A DNA stretch of 64,000 nucleotides from an uncultured Thermoanaerobaculum sp. (GTDB lineage Bacteria > Acidobacteriota > Thermoanaerobaculia > Thermoanaerobaculales > Thermoanaerobaculaceae): contig CALHAH010000029.1 in assembly GCA_937934115.1 (NCBI GenBank), positions 1 to 64,000 on the forward strand. The letters are read 5' to 3'. The position numbers were made by a program, and so were the translations under genes. Below the pieces are notes generated by a model. That model was not told the origin of the DNA. It did not search any database and saw nothing but the letters and a program-made list of their open reading frames with translations. Positions within the stretch are counted from its first letter, which is position 1. Each line of letters starts with the position of its first letter. This document shows, in pieces, positions 16,792 to 25,670 of this stretch.

Positions 16792-18045
16792 GTGGCAGCA
16801 TCTCAGAGGAAAACCACAGTTGCCGTCAGGGTTGGCTCACTCACCATTGGCGGGGGGGCACCCATCGTGGTGCAAGCCATGACCAACACCGACACCGCTG
16901 ATGCCGCAGCCACAGCGCAACAAATCTTCGAACTCTGGCAAGCTGGTGCTGAGCTGGTGCGGATTACGGTCAACAACGAAGAAGCCGCGAAGGCAGTACC
17001 AGAGATCCGCGCCCGTCTGGACGATCTGGGTTGTTCGGTGCCGCTGGTGGGTGACTTTCACTTTAACGGCCACCTTCTCCTCACCCGTTACCCTCAATGC
17101 GCAAAGCTTCTAGACAAGTACCGCATCAACCCCGGAAACGTGGGACGCGGGCAAAAAAAAGACGAGAACTTCCTTATCTTTTGCCGCCTGGCGCGGGATT
17201 TGGGCAAAGCCATCCGCATTGGCGTCAACGCTGGTTCCCTGGACCCTGAGCAGGTCACGACCCAGATGCAGGAAAACACCATAAAAAACCTGGGCCTTTC
17301 TTCCGAAGAAGTCATCTCCCAATGCATGGTAACGTCTGCCCTGCAATCGTTGGACCTGGCTTTAAACGCAGGACTGGGCGAAGACCACATCGTTCTTTCC
17401 TGCAAGATATCCCGCCCCCCCGAACTCATTAGGGTGTACCGTCAGCTGGCGCAACGGACCCGCCAGCCACTGCACGTGGGCCTTACGGAGGCGGGGATGG
17501 GTCGCCGCGGGATCGTTTGGTCCACCGCCGCCATGGCGGTGCTTCTGGCGGAAGGCATTGGCGACACCATCCGCGTTTCCCTCACCCCCGCTCCGGGGGG
17601 AGATCGCCGGGAAGAGGTGTGGGTGGCGTGTGAAATGCTGCAAGCTTTAGGGCTTCGCGCTTTTGCCCCGTCAGTGACGGCCTGCCCGGGATGCGGCCGC
17701 ACCACCTCCACGACCTTTCAGGAGCTGGCCCAACGCGTGGATACCTACCTTAAGAGGCAGTTACCTCGCTGGCGCAAGGATTTTCCTGGCGTGGAGGAGC
17801 TCAAGGTAGCGGTGATGGGGTGCGTGGTGAACGGGCCGGGGGAATCGAAGGCTGCCCATATAGGCATTTCTCTTCCCGGAACTGGTGAAGCCCCCGCCTG
17901 CCCCGTGTACATGGACGGTGTGCAGGTCGCCACCCTCAAAGGGACGACCCAGGAGCTGGCTGAGGCCTTCCTGTCCCTGGTAGAGCAGTATGTGGTGACT
18001 CACTTTGGCAAGAAAGAAAAGAAGCTAACCCCGCCCAGCCCGTAA
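16792..18045 (+). CDS. ispG: 4-hydroxy-3-methylbut-2-enyl diphosphate synthase (flavodoxin/ferredoxin type)
   Basis: A 417-residue enzyme of the MEP isoprenoid pathway converting MEcPP to HMBPP with a 4Fe-4S cluster. N-terminal [19 protein letters not shown] and [10 protein letters not shown], central RINPGNVG and [11 protein letters not shown] match IspG. Cluster cysteines are in ACPGCGRT and GCVVNGPGE near the C-terminus. The start is GTG at 16792 because GGAGG precedes it by five bases; an earlier in-frame ATG at 16762 lacks support. Its last 21 bases overlap the convergent GGDEF/EAL gene. Confidence 0.95.
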   Translation: MAASQRKTTVAVRVGSLTIGGGAPIVVQAMTNTDTADAAATAQQIFELWQAGAELVRITVNNEEAAKAVPEIRARLDDLGCSVPLVGDFHFNGHLLLTRYPQCAKLLDKYRINPGNVGRGQKKDENFLIFCRLARDLGKAIRIGVNAGSLDPEQVTTQMQENTIKNLGLSSEEVISQCMVTSALQSLDLALNAGLGEDHIVLSCKISRPPELIRVYRQLAQRTRQPLHVGLTEAGMGRRGIVWSTAAMAVLLAEGIGDTIRVSLTPAPGGDRREEVWVACEMLQALGLRAFAPSVTACPGCGRTTSTTFQELAQRVDTYLKRQLPRWRKDFPGVEELKVAVMGCVVNGPGESKAAHIGISLPGTGEAPACPVYMDGVQVATLKGTTQELAEAFLSLVEQYVVTHFGKKEKKLTPPSP

Positions 18046-20229
18046 CTGCTGCCAGCGCACGTCCTCCTGAGGCAAAGCAGGAGAAAACTTGAAACCCTGC
18101 ACAAAGTCGCAACCTATTTGCCGCACCAACTCAAACTCGTTGTGGTTTTCCACGCCTTCGGCCACCACCTTCACACCCAAGCGATGGGCCAGGTCCACGA
18201 TTCCCCGTAAGAGCACTTCCCCCCTCTGGTCTCCCACCGCCACGCGTACAAAGGACGAATCCAGCTTCACAAGCTCCGCCGGGACATCCCGTAACAGCGC
18301 CAGGGAGGAATAGCCCGTGCCAAAATCATCGAGAGCCACGTGCACCCCCAAGGCGCGAGCTTGATGCAGCTTGGCGGCTGCCACTTCTACCTCGGGGAGC
18401 AGGGCCGATTCGGTAATTTCCAACCAGAGGGAGTGGGGCGCAAGGTCGTGCTCGTACAAAACCGCCTCCAAGCGCTCCACAAAGGAAGCCATTTGCAACG
18501 TAGGACCGGCCACGTTAACGCTCACCGGAACCCCTAAATGACGAACAGCGCGTGCTGCCACCTTCAACGCCAAGGCGTCCAGCTCCGGCAACCGCCCCAT
18601 CTCCTGGAGCAGGGGCACAAAGTGGCTAGCGGGGATGACCTGATCACGATCCACAAGCCTAGCCAAGGCTTCCACCAGCTCCAGTCGGCCGCTTTTCGCA
18701 GCCAGGATGGGCTGAAAGTGAAAGGCCAGCCCTTCCTCTTGCAGGGCGCGCTTGAGCTGCTCCAGGAAAGCTAAACGCGAGCGCGAGTAACGGTCCATTT
18801 CCGGGGAATAAAAAGCAAAACCTGAGCGTGCTGCCTTCGCTCGGTACATGGCCACGTCGGCTGCCCGCATCAGCTCTTCCAAGCTCTCGCCATCACCGGG
18901 AAAAACCGCAATGCCCAGGGAGGCCTCCACCGACAGGACTTCCTGCCGCACCGCAAACGGTAACTGAAAGCATTCCAAAACCCTGGTAGCGGCCACGCGG
19001 GCACCTTCATGACCCGTTTGCGGCCACAAGATGGCAAATTCATCGCCACCCAAGCGCGCCACGGTGTCGGTTTCTCGCGCCACCCGAGCCAGCCTCATGG
19101 CGACAGCCTGTAACAGCTCATCCCCGGCATCGTGGCCCAGGGTGTCATTCACTTCCTTGAAACGGTCCAAGTCCAGGTAGCCCAGGGCCACGGGGAACTT
19201 ATGGCGTCGCGCCAGTGCCAAGAGTTGCTCCGCCCGCTCCCGCAGGAGCCGGCGGTTGGGGAGATCCGTAAGACCGTCGTGGTACGCCAGGTGCTGGATC
19301 TGCTCCAACCACCGCTTGCGTTCCCCTAAGTCCCGAAGCACGGAAATGATGACCTTGCGTTTGCCCAACTGCATGGGGACCGAACGGGTCTCGGCCAAAA
19401 AAACGGAACCATCGGCACGGCTGTAGGCCAGCTCCATGGTTGGAGCTGGTTCTTCTTTTTCCAGCATGGTGGTCACCCTTTGTTGCACCAGGGACCACAC
19501 ACTGGCGTGCACCAGTTCTCTGCCCGACTTGCCTAAAAGCCCTTGCGCTGTGGTCACACCAAAAAGGGCATGGGCTGCCGGGTTGGCGTAAAGGACTTCG
19601 CGACCGTTGTGGACCAAAATGGCATCGGGCAAGTGTTCCAAAAAAAGCCGCCACCGTTTTTCCGCCTGTGCCAACTGCTCCCGGTGCTCTTGCTGGGCCA
19701 GCTGCTCACCAATAGCCCTAGCCACCGTTTGCAGCACTTCCTGCTCGGTCGGCTGCCAGCAACGAAGTTCCCTTACCGAATCGAAGCCCACAAAACCCCA
19801 AAGCGTGTCATCGCGAAAGATCGGCGCCACAAGGATGGACTGGATGCCCTGAGATTGGAGGAGGAACCTCTCGCTTTCCGGGAACGCAGCCACTGCACCA
19901 ACGATGGGCTTGCCTGCCGAAAGCTCGGTAAGCCAACGCCCAAAGCCTGCCTTTTCCAGCTGCAGGTTTTGCAGTTCGGGGTTGTCTATCTGTGGTGCAA
20001 CCCCCGGACGGCACCACTCCCAAAGCTGGCTGCAGGCGGGAACGCCACTTTGGGGATGAGGATGCACCGAAAAAACGTACACTCGGTCTACCCCGGTGGC
20101 CTCTCCCAAAAGCCTCAAGGTCTCACCCATGGAGGCTCCGGCCAAAAAACGTGAGAGAGCCTGGAGGACCCCGTTCCAATCCAAAGCACCACAAACCTTC
20201 CCTGGAACCTTGCGGGAATGCGGCGCCAC
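18025..20229 (-). CDS. GAF-PAS-GGDEF-EAL cyclic-di-GMP signalling protein
   Basis: A 734-residue cytoplasmic protein with no evident membrane helices. A GAF-like sensor spans about residues 20-190, a PAS domain about 195-310 ([20 protein letters not shown]), GGDEF about 320-480 and EAL about 490-730. The cyclase motif [10 protein letters not shown] is intact, with an RETD inhibitory site five residues upstream. EAL motifs also look intact: [33 protein letters not shown] and AEGVE. Both synthesis and breakdown of c-di-GMP are therefore possible. GTG at 20229 has GAGGGG upstream and lies eight bases after the deoxyhypusine synthase homologue. Confidence 0.9.
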   Translation of the reverse strand: MAPHSRKVPGKVCGALDWNGVLQALSRFLAGASMGETLRLLGEATGVDRVYVFSVHPHPQSGVPACSQLWEWCRPGVAPQIDNPELQNLQLEKAGFGRWLTELSAGKPIVGAVAAFPESERFLLQSQGIQSILVAPIFRDDTLWGFVGFDSVRELRCWQPTEQEVLQTVARAIGEQLAQQEHREQLAQAEKRWRLFLEHLPDAILVHNGREVLYANPAAHALFGVTTAQGLLGKSGRELVHASVWSLVQQRVTTMLEKEEPAPTMELAYSRADGSVFLAETRSVPMQLGKRKVIISVLRDLGERKRWLEQIQHLAYHDGLTDLPNRRLLRERAEQLLALARRHKFPVALGYLDLDRFKEVNDTLGHDAGDELLQAVAMRLARVARETDTVARLGGDEFAILWPQTGHEGARVAATRVLECFQLPFAVRQEVLSVEASLGIAVFPGDGESLEELMRAADVAMYRAKAARSGFAFYSPEMDRYSRSRLAFLEQLKRALQEEGLAFHFQPILAAKSGRLELVEALARLVDRDQVIPASHFVPLLQEMGRLPELDALALKVAARAVRHLGVPVSVNVAGPTLQMASFVERLEAVLYEHDLAPHSLWLEITESALLPEVEVAAAKLHQARALGVHVALDDFGTGYSSLALLRDVPAELVKLDSSFVRVAVGDQRGEVLLRGIVDLAHRLGVKVVAEGVENHNEFELVRQIGCDFVQGFKFSPALPQEDVRWQQLRAGRG

Positions 20230-20237
20230 CTTACCCC

Positions 20238-21218
20238 TCAGCCTAAAACGTACGCAAAGATGAGAGGGGCCACGATGGTGGCGTCCGACTCAATGATGAA
20301 GCGAGGCGTGTCAGGCCCCAGTTTTTCCCAAGTGATTTTCTCGTTAGGCACCGCCCCTGAGTAGGACCCGTAGCTTGTGGTTGCGTCAGAAATTTGGCAG
20401 AAATAGCCCCAAAGCGGGATCTCTTTCCACTGCAAATCCTGCCGCATCATGGGCACCGCGCAAATGGCAAAATCACCAGCAATCCCCCCACCAATTTGGA
20501 AAAACCCAATCTTGGAGCCGTCCTCCGTTTGCTTTTTGTACCACTCTGCCAGGGCCATCATGTACTGGATGCCACCTTTTACCGTGTGCACGTTCTTGAT
20601 GTCCCCGGCAATGCAGTGGGCTGCGTAAATGTTGCCGGAGGTAGAGTCCTCCCACCCGGGAACAAAAATCGGCAGGTTGGCTTCCATGGCCGCATACACC
20701 CAGCTATCCTTGGGATCAATTTGGAAGTAGCTGTCCAGTTTCCCAGAGCGCAAGATTCGGTAGAAAAACTCGTGAGGGAAATACGACTCCCCCTTGCGGT
20801 CAGCCAAAAGCCACTCCTCCAACACGGCACCTTCAATTCGGCGGATGGCCTGCTCCTCCGGAATGCAAGTATCCGTGACGCGGTTGAGGTGCCGCTTCCA
20901 AAGGTCCACCTCATCGTCGGCGGTGAGGGAGCGCCAATGCGGCACACGCACGTAAAAATCATGGGCCACCAAGTTGTAAATATCCTCCTCCAAGTTGGCA
21001 CCGGTACAGCTGATGGCATGCACCTTGCCTTGACGAATCATTGCAGCAAGGGAAATCCCCAGCTCGGCAGTGCTCATGGCTCCGGCCATAGCCACCAACA
21101 TCTTGTTGCCCGAATCCACGAACTGTCGGAAAGCTTCTGCGGCATCTACCACGACGGCAGCGTTGAAATGACGAAAATGATGACGGATAAATTCCCGCAC
21201 CTCACGGGCGTACTGCAT
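20238..21218 (-). CDS. Deoxyhypusine synthase family protein (possible homospermidine synthase)
   Basis: A 326-residue NAD-binding protein homologous to eukaryotic and archaeal deoxyhypusine synthase. AMAGAMSTAELGISLAAMI, SCTGANLEEDIYNLV, GNIYAAHCIAGDIKN and IGFFQIGGGIAGDFAI match family blocks. ITWEKL near the C-terminus places Lys299 where the enzyme-imine lysine lies in the eukaryotic WGK motif. Bacteria lack eIF5A, so this cannot be simple hypusination. Some bacterial members have been proposed to transfer aminobutyl groups to polyamines, giving homospermidine; that role here is inference. It lies 21 bases after lipA and 8 before the GGDEF/EAL gene. Confidence 0.85.
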   Translation of the reverse strand: MQYAREVREFIRHHFRHFNAAVVVDAAEAFRQFVDSGNKMLVAMAGAMSTAELGISLAAMIRQGKVHAISCTGANLEEDIYNLVAHDFYVRVPHWRSLTADDEVDLWKRHLNRVTDTCIPEEQAIRRIEGAVLEEWLLADRKGESYFPHEFFYRILRSGKLDSYFQIDPKDSWVYAAMEANLPIFVPGWEDSTSGNIYAAHCIAGDIKNVHTVKGGIQYMMALAEWYKKQTEDGSKIGFFQIGGGIAGDFAICAVPMMRQDLQWKEIPLWGYFCQISDATTSYGSYSGAVPNEKITWEKLGPDTPRFIIESDATIVAPLIFAYVLG

Positions 21219-21239
21219 AGCTCCCTCCCGTCCGGGATT

Positions 21240-22124
21240 TTACCGCAAAACCGCGCGTTTTTCTTCGCCTCTTCGCGCAACCGCAAAGGCTTCTTCCGCG
21301 TGGTAGGAGGAGCGGACGAAGGGCCCGGCAATAACTTCCAGTCCCAAAGACCTACCGTACGCCGCAATTTCCGCGAACTCCGCCGGGTGCCAATACCGCA
21401 CTACCGGTACTTGCTTGGTTGTGGGCTGCAGGTATTGACCCACGGTCACCACCTGGCAGTGGACAGCTCGCAAATCCCGCAGTACCTGAAACACTTCCTC
21501 TTTGGTTTCCCCAAGTCCGACCATAAGACCCGACTTCCGTACCATACCCGGGGCCTTCTCAGCTACCCGTGCCAGCACCGAAAGCGCCCACTGGTAGCGT
21601 CCCTGACGGCGCACGTGCGGGTAAAGCCGGGGCACGGTTTCCACGTTGTGGTTGTACACATCAGGGCCGGCGGCTAGCACCGTATCCACCGCCGAGACCA
21701 AGCCGCGGAAATCGGGGGTCAAGACTTCCACCGTCACGGGAGGTGAGAGCTTTCGCAAAGCAGCAATTACCCGTGCAAAGTGAGCGGCCCCCCCATCAGG
21801 CAAATCATCGCGGTCGACGGAGGTTACCACCACGTGGCGCAGGCCCAGTTCCCGTGCGGCCTGCGCCAATCGCTCGGGCTCTTCCGCATCTACAGGCCGG
21901 GGCTTACCGTGGGCGATGGAGCAGTACCGGCAATAGCGAGTGCAGGTATCCCCCATAATTAAAAATGTTGCCGTACGGCGGGAAAAGCACTCGCTGCGGT
22001 TGGGGCAACGCGCTTCGTCACACACCGTGTGTAACCCCCCCGCGCGCATGACCTTCCGGACGTCCCGCAAGCTCCCTAAGGACAACTTGCGCTCGGCAAT
22101 CCATGTGGGTAGCCGCCCGCTCAT
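21240..22124 (-). CDS. lipA: Lipoyl synthase
   Basis: A 294-residue radical SAM enzyme inserting two sulfurs into octanoyl-protein to form the lipoyl cofactor. The auxiliary cluster motif is CDEARCPNRSEC near residue 35, and the radical SAM cluster CTRYCRYC is near residue 62. VVTSVDRDDLPDGGA, YNHNVETVPRLYP and KSGLMVGLGE are all characteristic. ATG at 22124 overlaps the stop of the SPOR gene by ATGA. An upstream extension of the frame runs through the SPOR gene and is not coding. Lipoate is needed by 2-oxoacid dehydrogenases, linking it to the TCA genes nearby. Confidence 0.95.
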   Translation of the reverse strand: MSGRLPTWIAERKLSLGSLRDVRKVMRAGGLHTVCDEARCPNRSECFSRRTATFLIMGDTCTRYCRYCSIAHGKPRPVDAEEPERLAQAARELGLRHVVVTSVDRDDLPDGGAAHFARVIAALRKLSPPVTVEVLTPDFRGLVSAVDTVLAAGPDVYNHNVETVPRLYPHVRRQGRYQWALSVLARVAEKAPGMVRKSGLMVGLGETKEEVFQVLRDLRAVHCQVVTVGQYLQPTTKQVPVVRYWHPAEFAEIAAYGRSLGLEVIAGPFVRSSYHAEEAFAVARRGEEKRAVLR

Positions 22125-22699
22125 TCGCTCACCATAAAGGCTTCCCGAAAGCCTCCCTCTCGCAAACGGGCCACCACCCGCGACCCGCTTTCCTTGTCTG
22201 GAAACGGTCCCACCCGCACTCGGTATTTCCCGGAAGCCAGGGCTAGCACCTTCACCTGTTCGGGGCGAAAGCCTAAGGCCACCACTCGCAGGCGAACCCC
22301 TTCGGCATCCGCCTTGCTTTTGAACGCTCCCACCTGCACCCAAACCCCGAGGGGCACTGATCTCTCTACCGGTGACGGCCGCGGTGCGGGCCCAGGTGTA
22401 ACCATGAGCATCGGTGTCGGCGTAACTTCAGGCGTAAGCACAGCCGCAGGCTCCGGTGGCGGCAGCTGCGGGGTAGGGTTGACAAGAGGTGTAGGGGTCG
22501 TTGGTGGGGGCTCTACCACCGTTGGCGTTTCTGACGCTACCACTTTTGTGGCCACGGGCGCCGCGCTCTTCAACCGTTCCTGCTTTTCCGCCAAACCCAA
22601 GCTCAAGCCCACAAAAAAGGACAGCAGAAGCAGCCCCGCCACCGCAACCACAAAAAGGGCAAGCTGGCGCCCCGAGGCCACCAGCTGGTAGTACCGCAC
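22121..22699 (-). CDS. SPOR-domain membrane protein
   Basis: A 192-residue bitopic protein. One transmembrane helix spans about residues 13-35 (LALFVVAVAGLLLLSFFVGL). A proline, threonine and valine-rich linker runs from about 50 to 115. A C-terminal SPOR domain (VWVQVGAFKSKADAEGVRLR...YRVRVGPFPDKESGSRVVARL) closes the protein. SPOR domains bind denuded glycan strands at division septa, so a periplasmic cell-division or wall role is likely. The GTG start at 22699 has GGAGGG upstream. It lies ten bases after the slipin gene and overlaps lipA by four bases. Confidence 0.85.
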   Translation of the reverse strand: MRYYQLVASGRQLALFVVAVAGLLLLSFFVGLSLGLAEKQERLKSAAPVATKVVASETPTVVEPPPTTPTPLVNPTPQLPPPEPAAVLTPEVTPTPMLMVTPGPAPRPSPVERSVPLGVWVQVGAFKSKADAEGVRLRVVALGFRPEQVKVLALASGKYRVRVGPFPDKESGSRVVARLREGGFREAFMVSE

Positions 22700-22709
22700 C
22701 CCCTCCCTC

Positions 22710-23480
22710 CTACCCCTTCTTCCCGCCCAAATCCAGGAACGGCTTTATGGTGTCAATGGGCAGTGGGAAAACGATGGTGGAGTTCTTTTCGGTGGCAATT
22801 TCCGTAAGCGTCTGCAAATATCGAAGCTGCAATGCCGCCGGTTCCTTTTGCATGACGGCTGCGGCATCCGCCAAGCGTTGCGCCGCTTGGAACTCGCCTT
22901 CGGCATGGATGATCTTGGCGCGCTTTTCCCGCTCCGCCTCCGCTTGCCGTGCCATGGCCCGTTGCATCTCCTGCGGCAGGTCCACGTGTTTGACCTCCAC
23001 CAACGAAACCTTCACGCCCCAAGGATCGGTATGCCGGTCAATGATTTCCTGTAGTTTCTGGTTGAGCTTTTCGCGCTCCGCTAACAGCTCATCCAACTCC
23101 ACTTCGCCCAAGATCGACCGCAGCGTGGTCTGCGCCAACTGCGAAGTGGCGTACACGTAGTTTTCCACCTCCACAATGGCTTTCACCGGGTGCAACGCGC
23201 GAAAGTACACCACGGCGTTAACCTTTACCGAAACGTTGTCGCGGGTGATCACGTCTTGCGGCGGAATGTCCAAAACCACCGTGCGCAGGCTCACTACCAC
23301 CATTTTTTGCACCGGCCAAAACACGAACACCAAACCCGGCCCGCGGGGGGTGGGATCCACCCGGCCCAGGGTGAAAATCACGCCACGCTCGTACTCATTG
23401 AGAATATTGATCCAGCGGAAAACAATGATAAGCAGGATAATGCCGGCCAAAATCCAGCCAAACGACACTTGCGGACTCAT
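22710..23480 (-). CDS. Slipin / SPFH (band 7) membrane protein
   Basis: A 256-residue stomatin-like protein. An N-terminal membrane segment ([19 protein letters not shown]) is followed by the SPFH domain ([13 protein letters not shown]...[10 protein letters not shown]...[20 protein letters not shown]) and a helical region with [18 protein letters not shown] and [20 protein letters not shown]. Slipins form oligomeric membrane scaffolds and are classically paired with NfeD proteases. Here the NfeD gene ends two bases upstream, supporting that partnership. Confidence 0.92.
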   Translation of the reverse strand: MSPQVSFGWILAGIILLIIVFRWINILNEYERGVIFTLGRVDPTPRGPGLVFVFWPVQKMVVVSLRTVVLDIPPQDVITRDNVSVKVNAVVYFRALHPVKAIVEVENYVYATSQLAQTTLRSILGEVELDELLAEREKLNQKLQEIIDRHTDPWGVKVSLVEVKHVDLPQEMQRAMARQAEAEREKRAKIIHAEGEFQAAQRLADAAAVMQKEPAALQLRYLQTLTEIATEKNSTIVFPLPIDTIKPFLDLGGKKG

Positions 23481-23482
23481 AC

Positions 23483-24787
23483 TTACGCTCCTTTCTCCCC
23501 TCCCGGGGAAACCGGTTCCACCTCCAGCCTACTGCCCTTCACCGCCACCACACGCACAGGCGTGCCTTGGGGTACCGGATGCGCGGCCACCGCGTCCCAG
23601 TACTCACCGTGCACAAAAACCTTGCCTTGGGGAGAAAGATCACTCACCGCTGTACCTTGCTCCCCCAGCATCCCCTCCACACCCGTCACGGGTTTGACGC
23701 GGTGGGCGGATAGTACCCGCGACAAAAGGAAGATAACCACCGCCGCCACCACCAAGGTCGTGGGCAAAATGACCCCCCAACCCACCCGCAAGGAAGGAAT
23801 AGGGGCGTCAATGAGCATGGCAGAACCCAGGATGAAACACACCAACCCTGCCACGGTTAACAGGCCGTAGCTGGTCACCTTCACCTCCGCAATGAAAAAA
23901 CCGATGGCCAAGAGGATGAGCAATACCCCCACGTAATTGACGGGCAAAACCGACAATGCAAAAAACGCCAACAGCAAACTGATTGCCCCCAACACACCAG
24001 GGAAAATGGCGCCGGGGTGAGAAAGCTCAAAGTAAATGCCAAGAATGCCTAAAAGCAAAAGCAGGTACGCGATGTTGGGGTGGGCAATGGCGGAAAGCAG
24101 CTTGTCGCCCGGGGATGGGGTCACAAATTTGATTTGCGGATTAGTCAAGGAAAGCTTTTCCACCGCTCCCGAAAAGCGCTTCACCTCCATGCCGTTGAGT
24201 TTTTTGAGGAGCTCGCTGCGGTCCGTAGCCACCAGCTCAATAAGCCGGTGCTCCAACGCCTCCCGCTCAGTAAAGGACACCGACTCCCGCACCGCCTTTT
24301 CCGCCCACTCCACCGGTCTCCCCCGTTGGGCCGCCAAGGAGCGGATGAGCGCCGCGGCATCGTTGGTGACCTTTTCAGCAATGGTTTTTTCCAGGTCCTC
24401 CCCTTGCCCACCCACGGGGTGTGCCGCACCGGCGTTGGTACCCGGGGCCATGGCCGCCACATCGGCAGCCATAAGCAAGAAAAAGCCAGCAGAGGCGGCC
24501 TGTGCCCCGGCGGGGGTTACGTACACCACCACCGGCCGTGACGACGTGGTGATGGCGGTGGTCATCTGTCGCAAAGAGGTCAAAAGCCCCCCCGGCGTAT
24601 TGAGCTCCAGGATCACCACCTGCGCGTTTTCCGCTGAGGCCAAGCGCAGGCCCCGTTGCAGGTAGCGCAGGGAAGCGGGTTGAATGGTATCTTCAAGGCG
24701 CATGACCACCACCGTTTCCGCCCAGGTGGAAACGGGGAAGGCAAAACAAAGGCAGGAGAAAACGATGCGCGAAAGCACCACCTCCAT
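23483..24787 (-). CDS. NfeD-family membrane serine protease (NfeD1b, ClpP-like)
   Basis: A 434-residue protein. Signal peptide ([17 protein letters not shown]), a ClpP-like protease domain ([19 protein letters not shown]...[20 protein letters not shown]), four or five membrane helices from about residue 230 and a C-terminal OB-fold NfeD domain ([20 protein letters not shown]) appear in that order. Ser99 in AASAG and Lys139 in EKVTNDAAA match the catalytic dyad of the archaeal 1510-N protease. It cleaves hydrophobic stretches of partner slipins. The start chosen is ATG at 24787, giving an intact signal peptide. This start lies inside the divergent PAP2 gene, and its ribosome site is poor. Confidence 0.88.
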   Translation of the reverse strand: MEVVLSRIVFSCLCFAFPVSTWAETVVVMRLEDTIQPASLRYLQRGLRLASAENAQVVILELNTPGGLLTSLRQMTTAITTSSRPVVVYVTPAGAQAASAGFFLLMAADVAAMAPGTNAGAAHPVGGQGEDLEKTIAEKVTNDAAALIRSLAAQRGRPVEWAEKAVRESVSFTEREALEHRLIELVATDRSELLKKLNGMEVKRFSGAVEKLSLTNPQIKFVTPSPGDKLLSAIAHPNIAYLLLLLGILGIYFELSHPGAIFPGVLGAISLLLAFFALSVLPVNYVGVLLILLAIGFFIAEVKVTSYGLLTVAGLVCFILGSAMLIDAPIPSLRVGWGVILPTTLVVAAVVIFLLSRVLSAHRVKPVTGVEGMLGEQGTAVSDLSPQGKVFVHGEYWDAVAAHPVPQGTPVRVVAVKGSRLEVEPVSPGGEKGA

Positions 24788-25670
24788 GATAGAAGCTTTA
24801 CCCGCGGCGGGCAAGGGTCGGCTGCGGGTAGGGGAAAAAGCCCTTGCCATCGCCCTTTTTCTCATGGTTTTCATAGCTTGGTTACATCCCCAGGAGCTTG
24901 CCCTTTCCATACGCGCTTCTCTTGCCACGGTCGCCGTGCTTTACCTGGTAGCGGTTGTGGCCCTTTCTCGGGCAGCCCAGCCCACCTTGGCCCTGGTGCG
25001 GGAGTTCCTGCCGGTGCCGGTGGTGCCTTTTATTTTCCTTCACCTGGGCGTTTTGATTCCCCTGGTGCACGCCGCCCATTACGATCCGCAGTTGCAAGCC
25101 CTCGACCGCCTCATCCTCGGGGCGGAAGCACAAGCCGCCCTTTACAGCTTACGCATTCCTGCGTGGCTGGCGGATGTGCTGACGCTGGCCTATTCCACCT
25201 TTTTCTTCTTACCTATCGTGCTGTTGGTGGCGCTTGTTCGCGCGCGCGACCCTTACGTGCCGCGGGTAACTTCCACGGTCATTCTCACCTTTTTGGTTTC
25301 CTACGCCGGCTATTTCCTTGTACCCGCCTACGGCCCTCGCGCCGGTGTGGCCAAAGAAAGGTACGCCTCCCTCCCCCCCGGTCTCGTGGGCGCACCCATC
25401 CGTGACCTCCTGGATCACTGGGAAAAAACCAAAACCGATGCCTTTCCCTCCGGCCACACCATGGTCACCCTGGCGGTTCTGCACTGCGCCCGGCGGCGCG
25501 CGCCACGCCTGTACAACGCTCTCCTCCCCATTGGTGTCTTGCTCATTGCCGCCACCGTGCTCCTCACGTACCATTACTTGGTAGACGTGCTTGCCGCCGT
25601 GCCCTTTTTGCTTGTGAGTTTGGGCCTCGCCCGTTGGTGGTGCGGCCCACTTCCCCGCAAGCCTTCCTGA
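24765..25670 (+). CDS. PAP2-superfamily membrane phosphatase / phosphotransferase
   Basis: A 301-residue integral membrane protein with about six helices. The PAP2 catalytic motifs C2 and C3 are DAFPSGHTMVTLAVLH and TYHYLVDVLAAV, closest to the inositol-phosphotransferase-like PAP2_3 branch (FPSxH, HYxxD). It probably acts on a lipid phosphate or transfers a lipid head group at the membrane; the substrate is unknown. ATG at 24765 has AGGAG six bases upstream. This places its start 23 bases inside the divergent NfeD gene. Its last 107 bases overlap the convergent transglutaminase gene. Confidence 0.8.
   Translation: MRESTTSMIEALPAAGKGRLRVGEKALAIALFLMVFIAWLHPQELALSIRASLATVAVLYLVAVVALSRAAQPTLALVREFLPVPVVPFIFLHLGVLIPLVHAAHYDPQLQALDRLILGAEAQAALYSLRIPAWLADVLTLAYSTFFFLPIVLLVALVRARDPYVPRVTSTVILTFLVSYAGYFLVPAYGPRAGVAKERYASLPPGLVGAPIRDLLDHWEKTKTDAFPSGHTMVTLAVLHCARRRAPRLYNALLPIGVLLIAATVLLTYHYLVDVLAAVPFLLVSLGLARWWCGPLPRKPS

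Noticed and set aside
20394-21677. 427-codon plus-strand open frame
   Set aside because: It is antisense to the deoxyhypusine synthase homologue and lipA, whose motifs are unambiguous.
21240-22343. lipA starting at 22343 with a 73-residue extension
   Set aside because: The extension lies in another frame of the SPOR gene. The ATGA overlap at 22121-22124 and the family N-terminus support 22124.
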